From CAYQSU01 sp964420325 (lineage in GTDB: Bacteria; Pseudomonadota; Alphaproteobacteria; Rhodospirillales; Defluviicoccaceae): DNA of 64,000 nt. The position numbers were made by a program, and so were the translations under genes. Numbering within the stretch: the first letter of the stretch is position 1; each line of letters starts with the position of its first letter. The notes under the pieces are model-generated. The model was not told where the DNA came from. It saw nothing but the letters and a program-made list of their open reading frames with translations, and ran no database searches. Location of the stretch: NCBI GenBank assembly GCA_964420325.1, contig CAYQSU010000011.1, forward strand, positions 4,680 to 68,679, given 5' to 3'. Shown here piece after piece: positions 1 to 9,674 of this stretch.

Positions 1-294
1 GAAGCCCTCGCCCATGGCCCTGATCACGCAGAGATCAGGAAACGCGGACAACACCTGGCGCTCGCCCGTCTTCCACACGCCCTTGACGAACTGGACGATG
101 CCGACCTTCATGTCGTGCCCGATGCAGCGAACCGCCAGCCCGATCGCCGCCGTCGTCTTCCCCTTGCCCTTGCCCGTGTGCACGATGACGAGCCCGCGCT
201 GCTCGGTCTTGGCGGCGACGATCTTGTCCCGTACGGCCTTCTTCTTCGCCATCTTCTCGGCGTGACGGCGATCCAGATCCTCTTCAGTAACCAT
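1..294 (-). CDS. cobO: Cob(I)yrinic acid a,c-diamide adenosyltransferase, C-terminus outside window
   Basis: Corrinoid adenosyltransferase of the BtuR/CobO family: transfers the 5'-deoxyadenosyl group of ATP to Co(I) corrinoid. The visible 98 residues contain an N-terminal basic segment (RRHAEKMAKKKA) and the P-loop HTGKGKGKTTAA near residues 39-50, followed by GLAVRCIGHDMKVGIVQFVK, which is diagnostic for the family. The gene runs leftward and its 3' end lies beyond base 1. I chose the ATG at 294 because family members usually begin shortly before the HAEKM segment. The frame stays open upstream, with in-frame ATGs at 363 and 405; the one at 363 has a GAGG a few bases before it, so a longer product is possible. 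Two forward-strand genes separate it from the main cob operon. Confidence 0.9.
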   Translation of the reverse strand, partial: MVTEEDLDRRHAEKMAKKKAVRDKIVAAKTEQRGLVIVHTGKGKGKTTAAIGLAVRCIGHDMKVGIVQFVKGVWKTGERQVLSAFPDLCVIRAMGEGF

Positions 295-546
295 AGCGGC
301 CCTGCTCGACTCGCCGACAACCAGTCCACCCGCGCGTCGGCGGGTGACCAAGACCTGGATCATACGGCCTCGGCAGACGAAGACCAGCTCGGAAGGTGAA
401 GTCATGGCGGCTAAAGAGGTTGCGGGCGTCCGGAGGATGCCGCAGCCGCCGGGCGCCGCGAGCCGTCGGCGCGAATCGATGTTGCAACGGTGTCACATCG
501 ACCCTATCCACCTCGGCGAAGACCGCCAGCGAGGGAGGAAGCGGCG
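295..546. promoter_or_regulatory. Divergent intergenic region between cobO and the enoyl-CoA hydratase
   Basis: This 252-base stretch lies between two divergent starts and should carry promoters for both. A GGAGG Shine-Dalgarno core sits at 534-538 before the rightward ATG at 547. I looked on the cobO strand for a cobalamin riboswitch and found neither the conserved GCCACTG element nor a proper B12 box. Part of the region is open in the cobO frame, so it could encode an N-terminal extension of CobO. Confidence 0.4.
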
Positions 547-1344
547 ATGACAGGCACGCCGGCATTCGAAACGGTCGTCTATGCGAAAGCGAATGCCGTT
601 GCCGAGATCCGGCTCAACCGACCGGAGCGGCTGAATGCAGTCATCGAACAGCTCTACGATGACGTGCTGGCGGCCCTCGACGACGCCGAGGCCGATGCCG
701 GCATCCGCGTCGTCGTGCTGACCGGCGAAGGGCGCGCATTCTGCGTCGGCGCCGACCTCAAGGAGCATGGCCGCGGCGAACGCACGGATCTCGAGAAGCG
801 CCGGTACCTGGTCAAGGCCAACGACGTCTGCCGAAGGCTCCGCAGCGTTCCCAAGCCGGTGATCGCCGCCGTCAACGGCTATGCCCTGGGCGCGGGCGCG
901 GAGTTGGCGGTGTCTTCGGACTTCATCCTGATCAAGGAAACGGCCCAGATCGGTTTCCCCGAGATCTCGATCGGAACGTTCGTCGGCGGCGGCGTCACCC
1001 ACCTCCTGCCGCGGCTGGTCGGCCTCGCCAAGGCGCGCGAGCTGATCTTCACCGGCAAGCGGATCAACGGCGTGGAGGCCGCGGCGATCGGGCTGGCGAC
1101 GATGGTGGTGGCCGATGCCCGGTTCACGGAGTCCGTCCTCGCCTTCGCACAGGCGCTCGCGGGCAAGGCACCCTTGTCGATGGCGCTGGCGAAGGAGCAC
1201 CTCAACAACGCGTCCGGCCGCGACTACGAGACCGCGCTGATCACCGAGCTCGAAGGCATCCGCGCTTGCATGACCACGCGGGACTGGAAGGAGGGCGTCG
1301 AGGCCTTTGCGGCGAGGCGTCCGCCCATGTTCACCGGGGATTAG
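547..1344 (+). CDS. Enoyl-CoA hydratase/isomerase family protein
   Basis: Crotonase-fold enzyme of 265 residues, the usual family length. The CoA/oxyanion-hole segments are visible (GRAFCVGADLKE near residue 75 and GYALGAGAELA near 118). Both positions that act as acid/base in hydratases are glutamate: GAGAELA and FPEISIG. That favours real hydratase activity over an isomerase-only variant. The start is the ATG at 547, preceded by a GGAGGAA Shine-Dalgarno. The stop is four bases before the GTG of the next gene, an ADP-forming acyl-CoA synthetase, so the two are very probably co-transcribed and could form a small acyl-CoA catabolic unit. The exact substrate cannot be read from sequence. Confidence 0.9.
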   Translation: MTGTPAFETVVYAKANAVAEIRLNRPERLNAVIEQLYDDVLAALDDAEADAGIRVVVLTGEGRAFCVGADLKEHGRGERTDLEKRRYLVKANDVCRRLRSVPKPVIAAVNGYALGAGAELAVSSDFILIKETAQIGFPEISIGTFVGGGVTHLLPRLVGLAKARELIFTGKRINGVEAAAIGLATMVVADARFTESVLAFAQALAGKAPLSMALAKEHLNNASGRDYETALITELEGIRACMTTRDWKEGVEAFAARRPPMFTGD

Positions 1345-1348
1345 TGCC

Positions 1349-3511
1349 GTGACCAGCGGTTTTCTCGGCTTCCTCGCGCCGCGTTCGGTCGCGGTCATCG
1401 GCGCGTCCAAGGAGCCCACGAAGCGCGGCTACCAGGCGCTCCGCTATCTCATCGCCGACAAGTTCGCGGGCGGGATCTACCCCATTCATCCGACCGAGTC
1501 CGAGATCCTCGGCATACAGGCCTATCCATCGCTGACGGCGGTCCCGCACCAGGTCGACCTCGCCCTCGTCTGCACGCCGGCGCGCACCGTTCCCGCGATC
1601 ATCGAGGAGTGCGGGCGGAAGGGCGTCAAGGGGGCGATCATCCTCGCCGCCGGCTTCAGCGAGAGCGGACCCGACGGCGCTCGCATCGAGGAAGCGGTCG
1701 TGGCCGCGGCTTGCAAGTATGGGGTCCGTCTCGTCGGCCCCAACACGTCGGGCGTGTTCAATCTGCATGCGCGGATGAACCTGGTCGGCATGCCCGACGT
1801 GCGGCCGGGAGGACTCGGCATCGTCTCACAATCGGGAAACATGGCCCTTTCGATCGTCACCGAGGCGACCGCCGGCGGGCATCTCGGGTTGTCTACCTAT
1901 GTCGGCGTCGGCAACCAGGTCGACATCCGCTTCAACGAGTACCTTCAGTATTTCGGCGACGATCCGAACACCCAGGTGCCGGTCCTCTACGTCGAGGGAT
2001 TCAAGCAGGGCCGGACCTTCCTCGACGTCGCCCGCGCCGTGACGCAAGCGAAGCCGGTCGTCATCTACAAGGCCGGCCGCACCGAGGCCGGCCGGGCCTC
2101 GGCCAAGTCCCACACCGGCGCCCTCGCAGGGAGCTACGAGATGACCGTCGATCTGCTTCGCCAGGCGGGCGTCGCCGTGGCGCGGCAGGCCGATCACATC
2201 GTCCCCTTGGCGGAGACGCTGAGCCTGCTTCCGCCGCCCCGTGGCGGCCGCGTGGCGATCCTCGCCGACGGCGGCGGACACGCCACCATCGCCGCCGACA
2301 GCCTCACCGAGGCCGGTGTCATGCTCGCGCCGATCTCGGCGGAAACGAGGCTCAAACTGACCCCGATCCTGCCGCCGGCAGCGTCCCTCGCCAATCCCGT
2401 CGACGTCGCCGGCGGCACCGACAACAACCCGGGCGTGTTCGCCGACTGCGCCGGCATTCTGCTTCAGGACGAGGGCGTCGACGCCCTCCTGATTGTCGGC
2501 CTGTTCGGCGGCTACAAGCTCCGCTTCGCCGAGAGCCTCGGGGCGATCGAGAACGAGACGGCGATCCGCCTCGGCGCGCTTCTGCGCCGGTTCGAGAAGC
2601 CGGTCATCGTGCAGAGCCTCTACGCGCCGATGCGAACCGAGGCGCTGCAGATGCTGCGCGGCGCGGGCGTGCCCGTCCAGGCCTCGGTCGAGGTCGCAGT
2701 GACCTGCCTCGCCGGCCTCGTCGACTACGGCATCGCCAAGCGCCGCAACGCAGAGCACATGCCGGTGCCGGCCGGTGAAGCCAACGTCATCGCGCGCGGC
2801 ACGATCGAGGCGGCCCTTGCCGCCGGGCGACAGTCGCTCTTGGAATACGAGGCCGTCGAGGTGCTCAAGGCGTACGGCGTGCCGATGCCGCCCTACCTTC
2901 TGGTCCGCGAAGAGGACGATCTCGCCAGGGTGGCCCAGACCTTCCGTGGCCGGCCGACGGCAATGAAGGTCGTCTCCCGCGACATCCTGCACAAGACCGA
3001 GGCAGGAGGCGTCAAACTGACGCTGCGGCGCGAGGACACCATGCGCAAGGCCTTCCGCGAGATCATGCAGAACGCCCGCGCCTACAACGCCGACGCCGAC
3101 ATCGAGGGAGTCATCATCACGCCGATGGCGCGCAAGGGCGTCGAGGTGATCATCGGCGTCACCCACGATCCGATCTTCGGCCCGGTGATGATGTTCGGTC
3201 TCGGCGGGGTGTTCGTCGAGGTCCTCAAGGACGTCGTCTTCCGGGCGATCCCGCTCAGCCGTGCGGATGCGGCCGGAATGCTCGACGGCATCAAGGCGAA
3301 GGGGATCCTCGCCGGCGTGCGCGGCGCCAAGCCGATCGACCGGGAGGCGCTGATCGACCTGATGATGAAGGTGTCCACCCTGGTTCAGGCCCACCCCGAG
3401 ATCACCGAGCTCGACCTCAATCCGGTGTTCGCCCACGACGACGGCTGCACCGTGGTCGACGCCCGGATGATCCTCGGCAGCCTGGGGCTCTCCCCCATCC
3501 AAGGTCGTTGA
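1349..3511 (+). CDS. ADP-forming acyl-CoA synthetase (acetate-CoA ligase family), fused alpha-beta
   Basis: A 720-residue NDP-forming acyl-CoA synthetase with alpha and beta parts in one chain. The order is an N-terminal CoA-binding Rossmann domain (PRSVAVIGASKEPTKRGY near the start), succinyl-CoA-ligase-like domains carrying the KSHTGALAGSYE segment whose His is the phosphorylated residue in this family, and a C-terminal ATP-grasp domain (from about residue 490, including MFGLGGVFVEVLKDVVF). It interconverts acyl-CoA + ADP + Pi with acid + CoA + ATP. The GTG at 1349 is preferred because it follows the upstream stop by four bases and begins directly before the conserved N-terminus. It converges with cobN, 58 bases separating the two stops. 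The acyl substrate is unknown; a link to the upstream hydratase is inferred. Confidence 0.88.
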   Translation: MTSGFLGFLAPRSVAVIGASKEPTKRGYQALRYLIADKFAGGIYPIHPTESEILGIQAYPSLTAVPHQVDLALVCTPARTVPAIIEECGRKGVKGAIILAAGFSESGPDGARIEEAVVAAACKYGVRLVGPNTSGVFNLHARMNLVGMPDVRPGGLGIVSQSGNMALSIVTEATAGGHLGLSTYVGVGNQVDIRFNEYLQYFGDDPNTQVPVLYVEGFKQGRTFLDVARAVTQAKPVVIYKAGRTEAGRASAKSHTGALAGSYEMTVDLLRQAGVAVARQADHIVPLAETLSLLPPPRGGRVAILADGGGHATIAADSLTEAGVMLAPISAETRLKLTPILPPAASLANPVDVAGGTDNNPGVFADCAGILLQDEGVDALLIVGLFGGYKLRFAESLGAIENETAIRLGALLRRFEKPVIVQSLYAPMRTEALQMLRGAGVPVQASVEVAVTCLAGLVDYGIAKRRNAEHMPVPAGEANVIARGTIEAALAAGRQSLLEYEAVEVLKAYGVPMPPYLLVREEDDLARVAQTFRGRPTAMKVVSRDILHKTEAGGVKLTLRREDTMRKAFREIMQNARAYNADADIEGVIITPMARKGVEVIIGVTHDPIFGPVMMFGLGGVFVEVLKDVVFRAIPLSRADAAGMLDGIKAKGILAGVRGAKPIDREALIDLMMKVSTLVQAHPEITELDLNPVFAHDDGCTVVDARMILGSLGLSPIQGR

Positions 3512-3569
3512 CGAGGTTGGCCCCACGGCGCGGGCGCACCGTCCTTCGTTGACAACCGGCCCCCAGCGT

Positions 3570-6500
3570 TCAAGGGCCACTGAGTCGCGAGTCCTTGCGC
3601 TCCGCGTCGGGCGACCCGGCGAGAGCGCGGAGAATGTCGCCGGCCCGGTTCGACCGCGGCCGCCACAGGCCCCGCTCCTCCGCCTCCAACAGCCGCTCGC
3701 TCATCTCCCGGAGCGCGGCCGGGTTCTTGTCTTCAAGAAAGCAGCGCACCTCGTCGTCGCCGATGTAGGCCTGGAACACCAGATCGAACTGGTGATCACG
3801 GACGCAGCGGGCGGTCGCGGCGAAGGCGAACAGATAGTCGACGGTGGCGGCCATCTCGAAGCCGCCCTTGTAGCCGTGGCGCATCACCCCCCTGATCCAC
3901 TTCGGGTTGACGACGCGCGCGCGGACGACGCGGGCCACCTCCTCCTCGAGCGTGCGGATGCGCGGCGTCTCAGGTCGGGCATGGTCGGCGTGATAGACCA
4001 CCGGCTGGCGCCCGGAGATCACCCGCACGGCCGCGGTCAGGCCGCCTTCGAACTGGTAGTAGTCGTCGGAATCGAGAATATCATGCTCGCGGTTGTCCTG
4101 GTTCTGGACCACCGCCTCGATGCTGGCGAGCCGCGCCTCGAACTGCCGTGATGCCGGTTTGCCTTGCGCTCCCGCGCCGTAGGCGTAGCCGCCCCAGACC
4201 ACATAGGCGCGCGCAAGATCGGCCTCGGTCTGCCAGCCGCGCTCGTCGATCAGCGCTTGCAGCCCGGCACCGTAGGCCCCCGGCTTGGAGCCGAACACCC
4301 GGTAGCCGGCGAGCCGCCGGGCCTCGGCTTCGCCGACCCCCGAGGTGGCGAGCCGGGCCGTCTCTTCCTTCACGCGGGCGGCGAGCGGGTTCTGGTCCGC
4401 GGTCTCGTCGAGCGCCGCGACGGCGCACGCGGCCGAATCGACGAGATCGATCAGGTTCGGAAAGGCGTCGCGAAAGAAGCCCGAGACGCGCAGGGTGACG
4501 TCGATCCGCGGCCGATCGAGCACATCCGGCGGCAGGATCTCGAAGCCGGTCACGCGCCGCGACGCCGCATCCCAGGTCGGCCGCACCCCCATCAGCGCCA
4601 GGGCTTGCGCGATGTCGTCGCCGCCGGTGCGCATGTTGCTGGTCCCCCAGGCGGTGATCGCCAGCGACCGCGGCCAGCGGCCGTGGTCCTGGACGTGCCG
4701 CTCGACGAGCAGGGCCGCGGATTTCCACCCGAGCGTCCACGCCGCCGGCGTCGGCACGGTGCGGCTGTCGACCGAGTAGAAGTTCCGCCCCGTCGGCAGC
4801 ACGTCCGGTCGGCCGCGGGTCGGCGCGCCGGAGGGTCCCGGTGCGACGAAGCGGCCGTCGAGACCGGTCAAGAGCCCCTCGATCTCGGCATCGCCGCACG
4901 CCTCGACGGCGGGGCGAATCCGGGTCTCGACGTCGCGCAGCACCGCTTGCGTGCGCTGCCAATCGGCCTGCGGGCGGACGCTGCCTTCCACCAGCGACGC
5001 CGCCAGCCGCTCGAGCCGTTCGACGGTGTCGCCCGCCGTCCGCCAGGAACCGGCACCATCGAGAACGTCCGGCCGCGGTCCCGTCCAGGCATCGGCGAAG
5101 GCACAGTCCAGGGGATCGAAGCCGAGGCCGAGGTCGGCCGCCAGTGCCCGCAACAAAGAGGCGTCGCCCCCCTCGCCGCGGCCACGCGGCACCCGCACCA
5201 GCGCGACCAGGAGATCGCGCAGGCGTTCGTCTTGCGGTGCCTCGCCGAACACGTGCAGGCCGTCACGGATCTGCATCTCCTTGAGCTCGCAGAGATAACC
5301 GTCGAGCTTGGCGAGCGCGGCGTCGGGATCCTCGTCGCGATCGATGCCGCAATCGTCGTCAAGGCCGGTGGCCCGGCACAACGACAGGATCTCGCCGGCG
5401 AGGAGCTTGAGCCGACGGGGATCGACGCCAGCCGCCTCATAGTACTCGTCGACGAGCTGTTCGAGGTCGCGCAGCGGCCCGTAGCTCTCGGCCCGAGTCA
5501 GGGGCGGCGTCAGGTGATCGATGATCACCGCCTGCGCGCGCCGCTTGGCCTGGGTGCCCTCGCCGGGATCGTTGACGATGAAAGGGTAGAGATGGGGAAT
5601 CGGACCGAGCGCGACCTCCGGGAAGCACTCCGCGGACAATGCCAGCGCCTTGCCGGGCAGCCATTCGAGATTGCCGTGCTTGCCCATGTGAAGGACGACG
5701 TGCGCGCCGAATGCCTGCCTCAGCCACAGATAGGTTGCGAGGTAGCCGTGCGGCGGCGGCAGGTCGGGATCGTGATAGCTGGATGCCGGGTCGATATTGT
5801 AGCCGCGGGCCGGCTGCAGGGCGACGGCGACGTTACCGCATCGGAAGGCAGGGATGACAAAGCGGCCGCAGTCGAGCTCTCCGGGACGGTACCAGGGGTC
5901 CCGCTCGGGCGCTCCCCAGCGCCCGATGATGCGCTCCCGGGCGCGTTCCGGCAGCGCCGCGAACCACAGGGCGTAGTCCGCAAATGGCAGCGTCTCCCTG
6001 ACCTCCCTCGCCCCGGCGTGCCTGAGATCGTTGGTCGGGCCGGCAGCGAGGCGCGCGATCAAAGCGGCCCCGTCAGCCGGGAGGTCGCTCACCATGTAGC
6101 CGGCCTCCGCCATCCTCCTCAGCACGGTCACCGTCGCCGCCGGCGTGTCGAGGCCGACACCGTTACCGAGGCGCCCGTCCCGGTTGGGATAGTTGGCAAG
6201 CACCAGGGCGACGCGGCGACGGTGCCGCGGGACCAGCCGAAGATGCGCCCAGGCGGCCGCCAACTCGGCGACGAAGCGGATCCGATCGAGTACAGGCTCG
6301 TGAACGACGATGTCGGTCTCGGTCAGCGCATCGCGGCGGGTGAACCCCTTGAAGGACACGGCGCGCGCGCTGATCCGGCCGTCGACCTCCGGCAGGGCGA
6401 CGTTCATCGCGATGTCGCGGGCCGAGAGGCCGCGGGTTCCGCTCCGCCACTCCTCCTCGCCGCCGCCCGCGAGGATCACCTGCAGCTGGGGACAGTCGAC

Positions 6501-7355
6501 GGCGTCGAACGGTCCGGCCGAGCGCTCGCGTCCCGGCGCCGAGACGGCGAAGCCGGTGGCATTGACGACGACGTCCGGCGGCGCCTCGGCCAGCGCCACC
6601 TCCAGCGTCGCTGCCGCCACCGGGTCCCTGAGGCTGGCAACGAACACGGGCAAGGGGTTGAGGCCGGCGGCGAGCAAGGCCTCGATCAGGGCGTCGATCG
6701 GCGCGAGATGCCCGGCCTGCACCAGCGCGCGATAGAACACGAGGGCAGCGATCGGCCGCTTCGCCGGCCAGTGTCCGCGCACTACCGAGAGGTCCGCCGC
6801 CTCGCAACCCGGCCAGTAGGGGCCGGCGCGCACCAGCGGCTGCGGTTCCCGCCAAGGCGAGGCATAGCCGATCAGCGACGCGGCATAGCGCAGGAACGCC
6901 GCCGCATTGTCGACACCACCGTGGACGCAGTACTGCCACAGGCGGTGCCAGGAGTCCGTGGTCACGGTCGACCAGCCGGCCAGCTCGGGGTCCGGCTGGT
7001 CGTCGCCGGGAAGGAAGGCGACTGGAATCGCGCGCGCACGGCAGGTCGCCGCCACCTGCTCGACGCCGTAAGCCCAATAGCCGCGGCCGCCAAGCAGCCG
7101 GACGACAACGAGGCGTGCCCGGGTGATGGTGTTCTCGACGTAGAGGTCGACCGAGAGGTTGTGGCCGAGCTTAAGCAGGCTCGCCAACCTGAGGCTCGGA
7201 AACGCCGGCTCGTCGATGCGCGACCGCGCCGCCGCCAGGCAGGCGAGCTCGGTGTCGGCAGCCGACAGCACGATGATGTCGCCGGCGCTCTGCGCGAGGT
7301 CGACGGCCGCGGTGCCGTCGGCGACCGCACCCGGTTTCGCGGCCAGCAGGTGCAC
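3570..7355 (-). CDS. cobN: Cobaltochelatase large subunit CobN
   Basis: The 1261-residue large subunit of the aerobic-pathway cobaltochelatase, which inserts Co2+ into hydrogenobyrinic acid a,c-diamide with the AAA+ subunits CobS/CobT (chelatase sense), neither of which is in this window. Typical CobN/BchH family segments include the central YLWLRQAFGAHVVLHMGKHG and NLEWLPGKA and the C-terminal KWIRGVMRHGYKGGFEMAAT. Length matches the family. The start is a GTG at 7355 with a GGGGGAT Shine-Dalgarno about eight bases upstream, 41 bases after the cobW stop, making it the last gene of the leftward cob operon. A magnesium chelatase H subunit is excluded as far as one can tell by the cob context. 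Confidence 0.95.
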   Translation of the reverse strand: MHLLAAKPGAVADGTAAVDLAQSAGDIIVLSAADTELACLAAARSRIDEPAFPSLRLASLLKLGHNLSVDLYVENTITRARLVVVRLLGGRGYWAYGVEQVAATCRARAIPVAFLPGDDQPDPELAGWSTVTTDSWHRLWQYCVHGGVDNAAAFLRYAASLIGYASPWREPQPLVRAGPYWPGCEAADLSVVRGHWPAKRPIAALVFYRALVQAGHLAPIDALIEALLAAGLNPLPVFVASLRDPVAAATLEVALAEAPPDVVVNATGFAVSAPGRERSAGPFDAVDCPQLQVILAGGGEEEWRSGTRGLSARDIAMNVALPEVDGRISARAVSFKGFTRRDALTETDIVVHEPVLDRIRFVAELAAAWAHLRLVPRHRRRVALVLANYPNRDGRLGNGVGLDTPAATVTVLRRMAEAGYMVSDLPADGAALIARLAAGPTNDLRHAGAREVRETLPFADYALWFAALPERARERIIGRWGAPERDPWYRPGELDCGRFVIPAFRCGNVAVALQPARGYNIDPASSYHDPDLPPPHGYLATYLWLRQAFGAHVVLHMGKHGNLEWLPGKALALSAECFPEVALGPIPHLYPFIVNDPGEGTQAKRRAQAVIIDHLTPPLTRAESYGPLRDLEQLVDEYYEAAGVDPRRLKLLAGEILSLCRATGLDDDCGIDRDEDPDAALAKLDGYLCELKEMQIRDGLHVFGEAPQDERLRDLLVALVRVPRGRGEGGDASLLRALAADLGLGFDPLDCAFADAWTGPRPDVLDGAGSWRTAGDTVERLERLAASLVEGSVRPQADWQRTQAVLRDVETRIRPAVEACGDAEIEGLLTGLDGRFVAPGPSGAPTRGRPDVLPTGRNFYSVDSRTVPTPAAWTLGWKSAALLVERHVQDHGRWPRSLAITAWGTSNMRTGGDDIAQALALMGVRPTWDAASRRVTGFEILPPDVLDRPRIDVTLRVSGFFRDAFPNLIDLVDSAACAVAALDETADQNPLAARVKEETARLATSGVGEAEARRLAGYRVFGSKPGAYGAGLQALIDERGWQTEADLARAYVVWGGYAYGAGAQGKPASRQFEARLASIEAVVQNQDNREHDILDSDDYYQFEGGLTAAVRVISGRQPVVYHADHARPETPRIRTLEEEVARVVRARVVNPKWIRGVMRHGYKGGFEMAATVDYLFAFAATARCVRDHQFDLVFQAYIGDDEVRCFLEDKNPAALREMSERLLEAEERGLWRPRSNRAGDILRALAGSPDAERKDSRLSGP

Positions 7356-7396
7356 CCGTCAGATCCCCCGCCGCCGGTGTGCCGACCGCGCCATCG

Positions 7397-8422
7397 CTAG
7401 CCGGCCAGGATGTCGAGGATGGACCGCCGGTCGATGTCTTTGGGTCCGATCACCACCAGCCTGCTCTGCCGCTCTTCGCCCGCGAGCCAGGGCCGGTCGT
7501 AGTAGCGCTCGACGCGGGCGCCGACCGCCTGAACGACGTGGCGCATCTCCCTGCCCGGAACGTCGACGAAGCCCTTGACCCTGAGCACGTCGTGGGCGGC
7601 GACGACGGCCCTGAGCCGGGCCTCGAGGAGAGCGGGCTCGGCGATCGGCCCGAGAACGGCGACGAAGCTCGCGAACTCGTCGTGGTCGTGGTCGTCGCCA
7701 CCATCGTCGTGGTGTGAGGGGCGGCAGGCGAGATCGTCCTCGGCCGCCGCCCCCAGGCCCAGAAGCACGATCGGGTCGAGGCGGCCGCGCCTCGCGATCA
7801 CGACCTTCGTTCCGAGCCGGCACCCATCACGGACGCTGGCGCGAACGGCATCGAGGGTCGGAGGATCGACCAGATCGGCCTTGTTGAGGACCACCAAGTC
7901 GGCACACTTGAGCTGGTCCTCGAACAGTTCCTCGAGCGGCGAGTCGTGGTCGAGACCGGCATCGGCCGGCCGTTTCGTTTGCATCGCCGCCGGGTCGTCG
8001 GCGAACCGGCCTTCGGCAACGGCCGGGGCATCGACCACCGCGATCACGCCGTCGACGGTGACGCGGGAGCGGATTTCCGGCCAGGTGAAGGCCTTGACGA
8101 GCGGCTTCGGCAAAGCCAGCCCCGAGGTTTCGATGACGATGTGGTCGGGGCGTTGGCGCCTCTCGAGAAGCCGTTCCATGGTCGGTAGGAACGCGTCGGC
8201 CACCGTGCAGCAGATGCAGCCGTTGGCCAGCTCGACGACGTCGTCCTCGGCGCAGCCGGCGATGCCGCAGCCTAGGAGCAGGTCGCGATCGATGCCGAGA
8301 TCGCCGAACTCGTTGATGACGAAGGCGAGGCGCCGGCCGCCGGCATGGGCGATGAGATGGCGGATGAGCGTGGTCTTGCCGGCGCCGAGGAAGCCGGTGA
8401 TGACGGTCGCCGGAACCTTCAT
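7397..8422 (-). CDS. cobW: CobW-type COG0523 metallochaperone GTPase
   Basis: G3E-family P-loop GTPase of 341 residues that sits with cobalamin genes and is thought to deliver cobalt to the CobN chelatase. Visible are Walker A GFLGAGKT (residues 10-17), the metal-binding CxCC motif NGCICC (C69, C71, C72), the guanine-specificity NKAD motif in VVLNKADLVDPP, and a C-terminal CobW domain. A linker near residues 233-247 is rich in His and Asp (HHDDGGDDHDHD), a metal-buffering feature common in this family. The ATG overlaps the cobU stop in an ATGA, and cobN follows 41 bases later, so translation coupling and a shared role in Co delivery are likely. Confidence 0.93.
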   Translation of the reverse strand: MKVPATVITGFLGAGKTTLIRHLIAHAGGRRLAFVINEFGDLGIDRDLLLGCGIAGCAEDDVVELANGCICCTVADAFLPTMERLLERRQRPDHIVIETSGLALPKPLVKAFTWPEIRSRVTVDGVIAVVDAPAVAEGRFADDPAAMQTKRPADAGLDHDSPLEELFEDQLKCADLVVLNKADLVDPPTLDAVRASVRDGCRLGTKVVIARRGRLDPIVLLGLGAAAEDDLACRPSHHDDGGDDHDHDEFASFVAVLGPIAEPALLEARLRAVVAAHDVLRVKGFVDVPGREMRHVVQAVGARVERYYDRPWLAGEERQSRLVVIGPKDIDRRSILDILAG

Positions 8423-8964
8423 GACGGCGCGTCTTTGACCACCATCGGCTGGCTCGCGACCATGAACACCACGCGATCGGCGACACCGGCGATGGTCTGG
8501 TTCAGCCGGCCCGCAAGATCGCGGAACCGCCGGCCGAGGCCGGTCGAGGGCACGATGCCCAAGCCGACCTCGTTGGAGACGAACACCACCGGCCCGGCAA
8601 GCCCGCGCGCGCCCGCCGCAAGGGCGTCCATCTCGGCCTCCACATCGCGGCGCGCCGCCATGATGTTGCTGAGCCAGAGGGTGAGGCAGTCGACGAGGAT
8701 CGGTCTGTCCGGTCTGGCATGACGGACGAGCACGCGACCGATGTCGAGGGGCTCCTCGAGTGTGGTCCAGCGGTCGCCCCGGCGTTCACGGTGAAGACGG
8801 ATGCGATCTGCCATGTCCGCGTCGCCCGCGGTCGCGGTGGCAAGGTAGATCCCGGGGCCGGCGGTTTCGATCAGCGCCTCGGCGAAAGCGCTCTTGCCAG
8901 AGCGGGCGCCGCCCAGCACCAGGGTCACGGGCGGCAAAGGCGTCGGCGCACTCGAACTCAACAT
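8419..8964 (-). CDS. cobU: Bifunctional adenosylcobinamide kinase / GMP transferase
   Basis: CobU/CobP, 181 residues, close to the usual 180. It phosphorylates adenosylcobinamide and then transfers GMP to give AdoCbi-GDP, the substrate of CobS. The N-terminal P-loop is GGARSGKS (residues 18-25). The C-terminal half has the family segments LVDCLTLWLSN and VFVSNEVGLGIVP. The start was set at the ATG at 8964, ten residues before the first beta strand; longer in-frame extension upstream reads into the preceding gene and looks non-coding. It follows the phosphatase gene by 59 bases and overlaps cobW by four bases. Confidence 0.95.
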   Translation of the reverse strand: MLSSSAPTPLPPVTLVLGGARSGKSAFAEALIETAGPGIYLATATAGDADMADRIRLHRERRGDRWTTLEEPLDIGRVLVRHARPDRPILVDCLTLWLSNIMAARRDVEAEMDALAAGARGLAGPVVFVSNEVGLGIVPSTGLGRRFRDLAGRLNQTIAGVADRVVFMVASQPMVVKDAPS

Positions 8965-9023
8965 GGTCGGCTCCCGCGACGTGAAGGCGTTGTTCTGCTT
9001 GGAGGCTTCGGCGGCTAGTCCTA

Positions 9024-9674
9024 TCACACCTCGCTTCGGCCAATCCAGCGGCAGGGGACGTTGACGGCGTCGACCCGCCACACACCGCCGCGGCCCCGCA
9101 GGAGGCCGTCCTTGACATGGCCGAGGCGGGTCAGCGACAGGTTGTCGACGACAATCGCCATCGCCGCCTCTGGCGTCAGCCCGAGCGCGGTCGCGACGGC
9201 GGCGCGGATCGTGCCGCCGTGGGCGATGCACAGCAGCGTTCGGCCGGCATGGCGGCGGGTCAGGCGCTCGATGGCCGCGCGCGTGCGCCCGATCAACGCC
9301 ACGTAGCTTTCGCCGCCGGGAGGCGTCGCGCGCAGCGGATCCCGCCAGAACCGGGCATAGGCGGCGGGATCGGCGGTTCGCATCTCCTCCCAGCCGAGCC
9401 CCTGCCAGGCGCCGAAATGCTGTTCGACGAGACCGGACTCGACGATGGGATCGGGGGCTGCGAAACCGGCCGCGATCAGCGCCTCGAGCGTTTCGCGGGT
9501 GCGCCGCAACGGGGTAATGACCGTGATCGCATCACAGGGCAATCGCGCCGCCAGCACCCGGAACGACTCGGTGTCCGAGGTGTCGCAGCCGACGTCGAGC
9601 TGGCCGAAGATGCGGCCGTCGGCGCGCGCGACCGGGGCGTGACGCAGCCACCACCATTCGGTCGAGGCCGTCAT
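9024..9674 (-). CDS. cobC: Histidine phosphatase family protein, probable alpha-ribazole phosphatase
   Basis: A 216-residue phosphoglycerate-mutase-like phosphatase. The catalytic segment near the N-terminus is LRHAP (an RHG-motif variant, RHA). The second catalytic His is in [10 protein letters not shown], and the usual acidic residue follows [12 protein letters not shown]. Its place between cobS and cobU supports the alpha-ribazole-5'-phosphate phosphatase role (removing phosphate during nucleotide-loop assembly), but the family is broad and the assignment leans on context. Its ATG overlaps the cobS stop (ATGA), and the cobU start lies 59 bases downstream. Confidence 0.82.
   Translation of the reverse strand: MTASTEWWWLRHAPVARADGRIFGQLDVGCDTSDTESFRVLAARLPCDAITVITPLRRTRETLEALIAAGFAAPDPIVESGLVEQHFGAWQGLGWEEMRTADPAAYARFWRDPLRATPPGGESYVALIGRTRAAIERLTRRHAGRTLLCIAHGGTIRAAVATALGLTPEAAMAIVVDNLSLTRLGHVKDGLLRGRGGVWRVDAVNVPCRWIGRSEV

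Noticed and set aside
295..546. Possible cobalamin riboswitch upstream of cobO
   Set aside because: On the minus strand a segment ending CTTCGTCTGCC loosely recalls a B12 box, but the GCCACTG element and paired core are missing and the stretch is open in the cobO frame.
3558..3578. GGCCC/GGGCC stem between the acyl-CoA synthetase and cobN stops as a terminator
   Set aside because: Only five pairs with an 11-base loop, partly inside cobN, and no T-run.
4164..7400. A very long open frame antisense to cobN
   Set aside because: Arg/Gly-rich low-complexity translation typical of GC-rich shadows; no domain, and cobN on the other strand is unambiguous.
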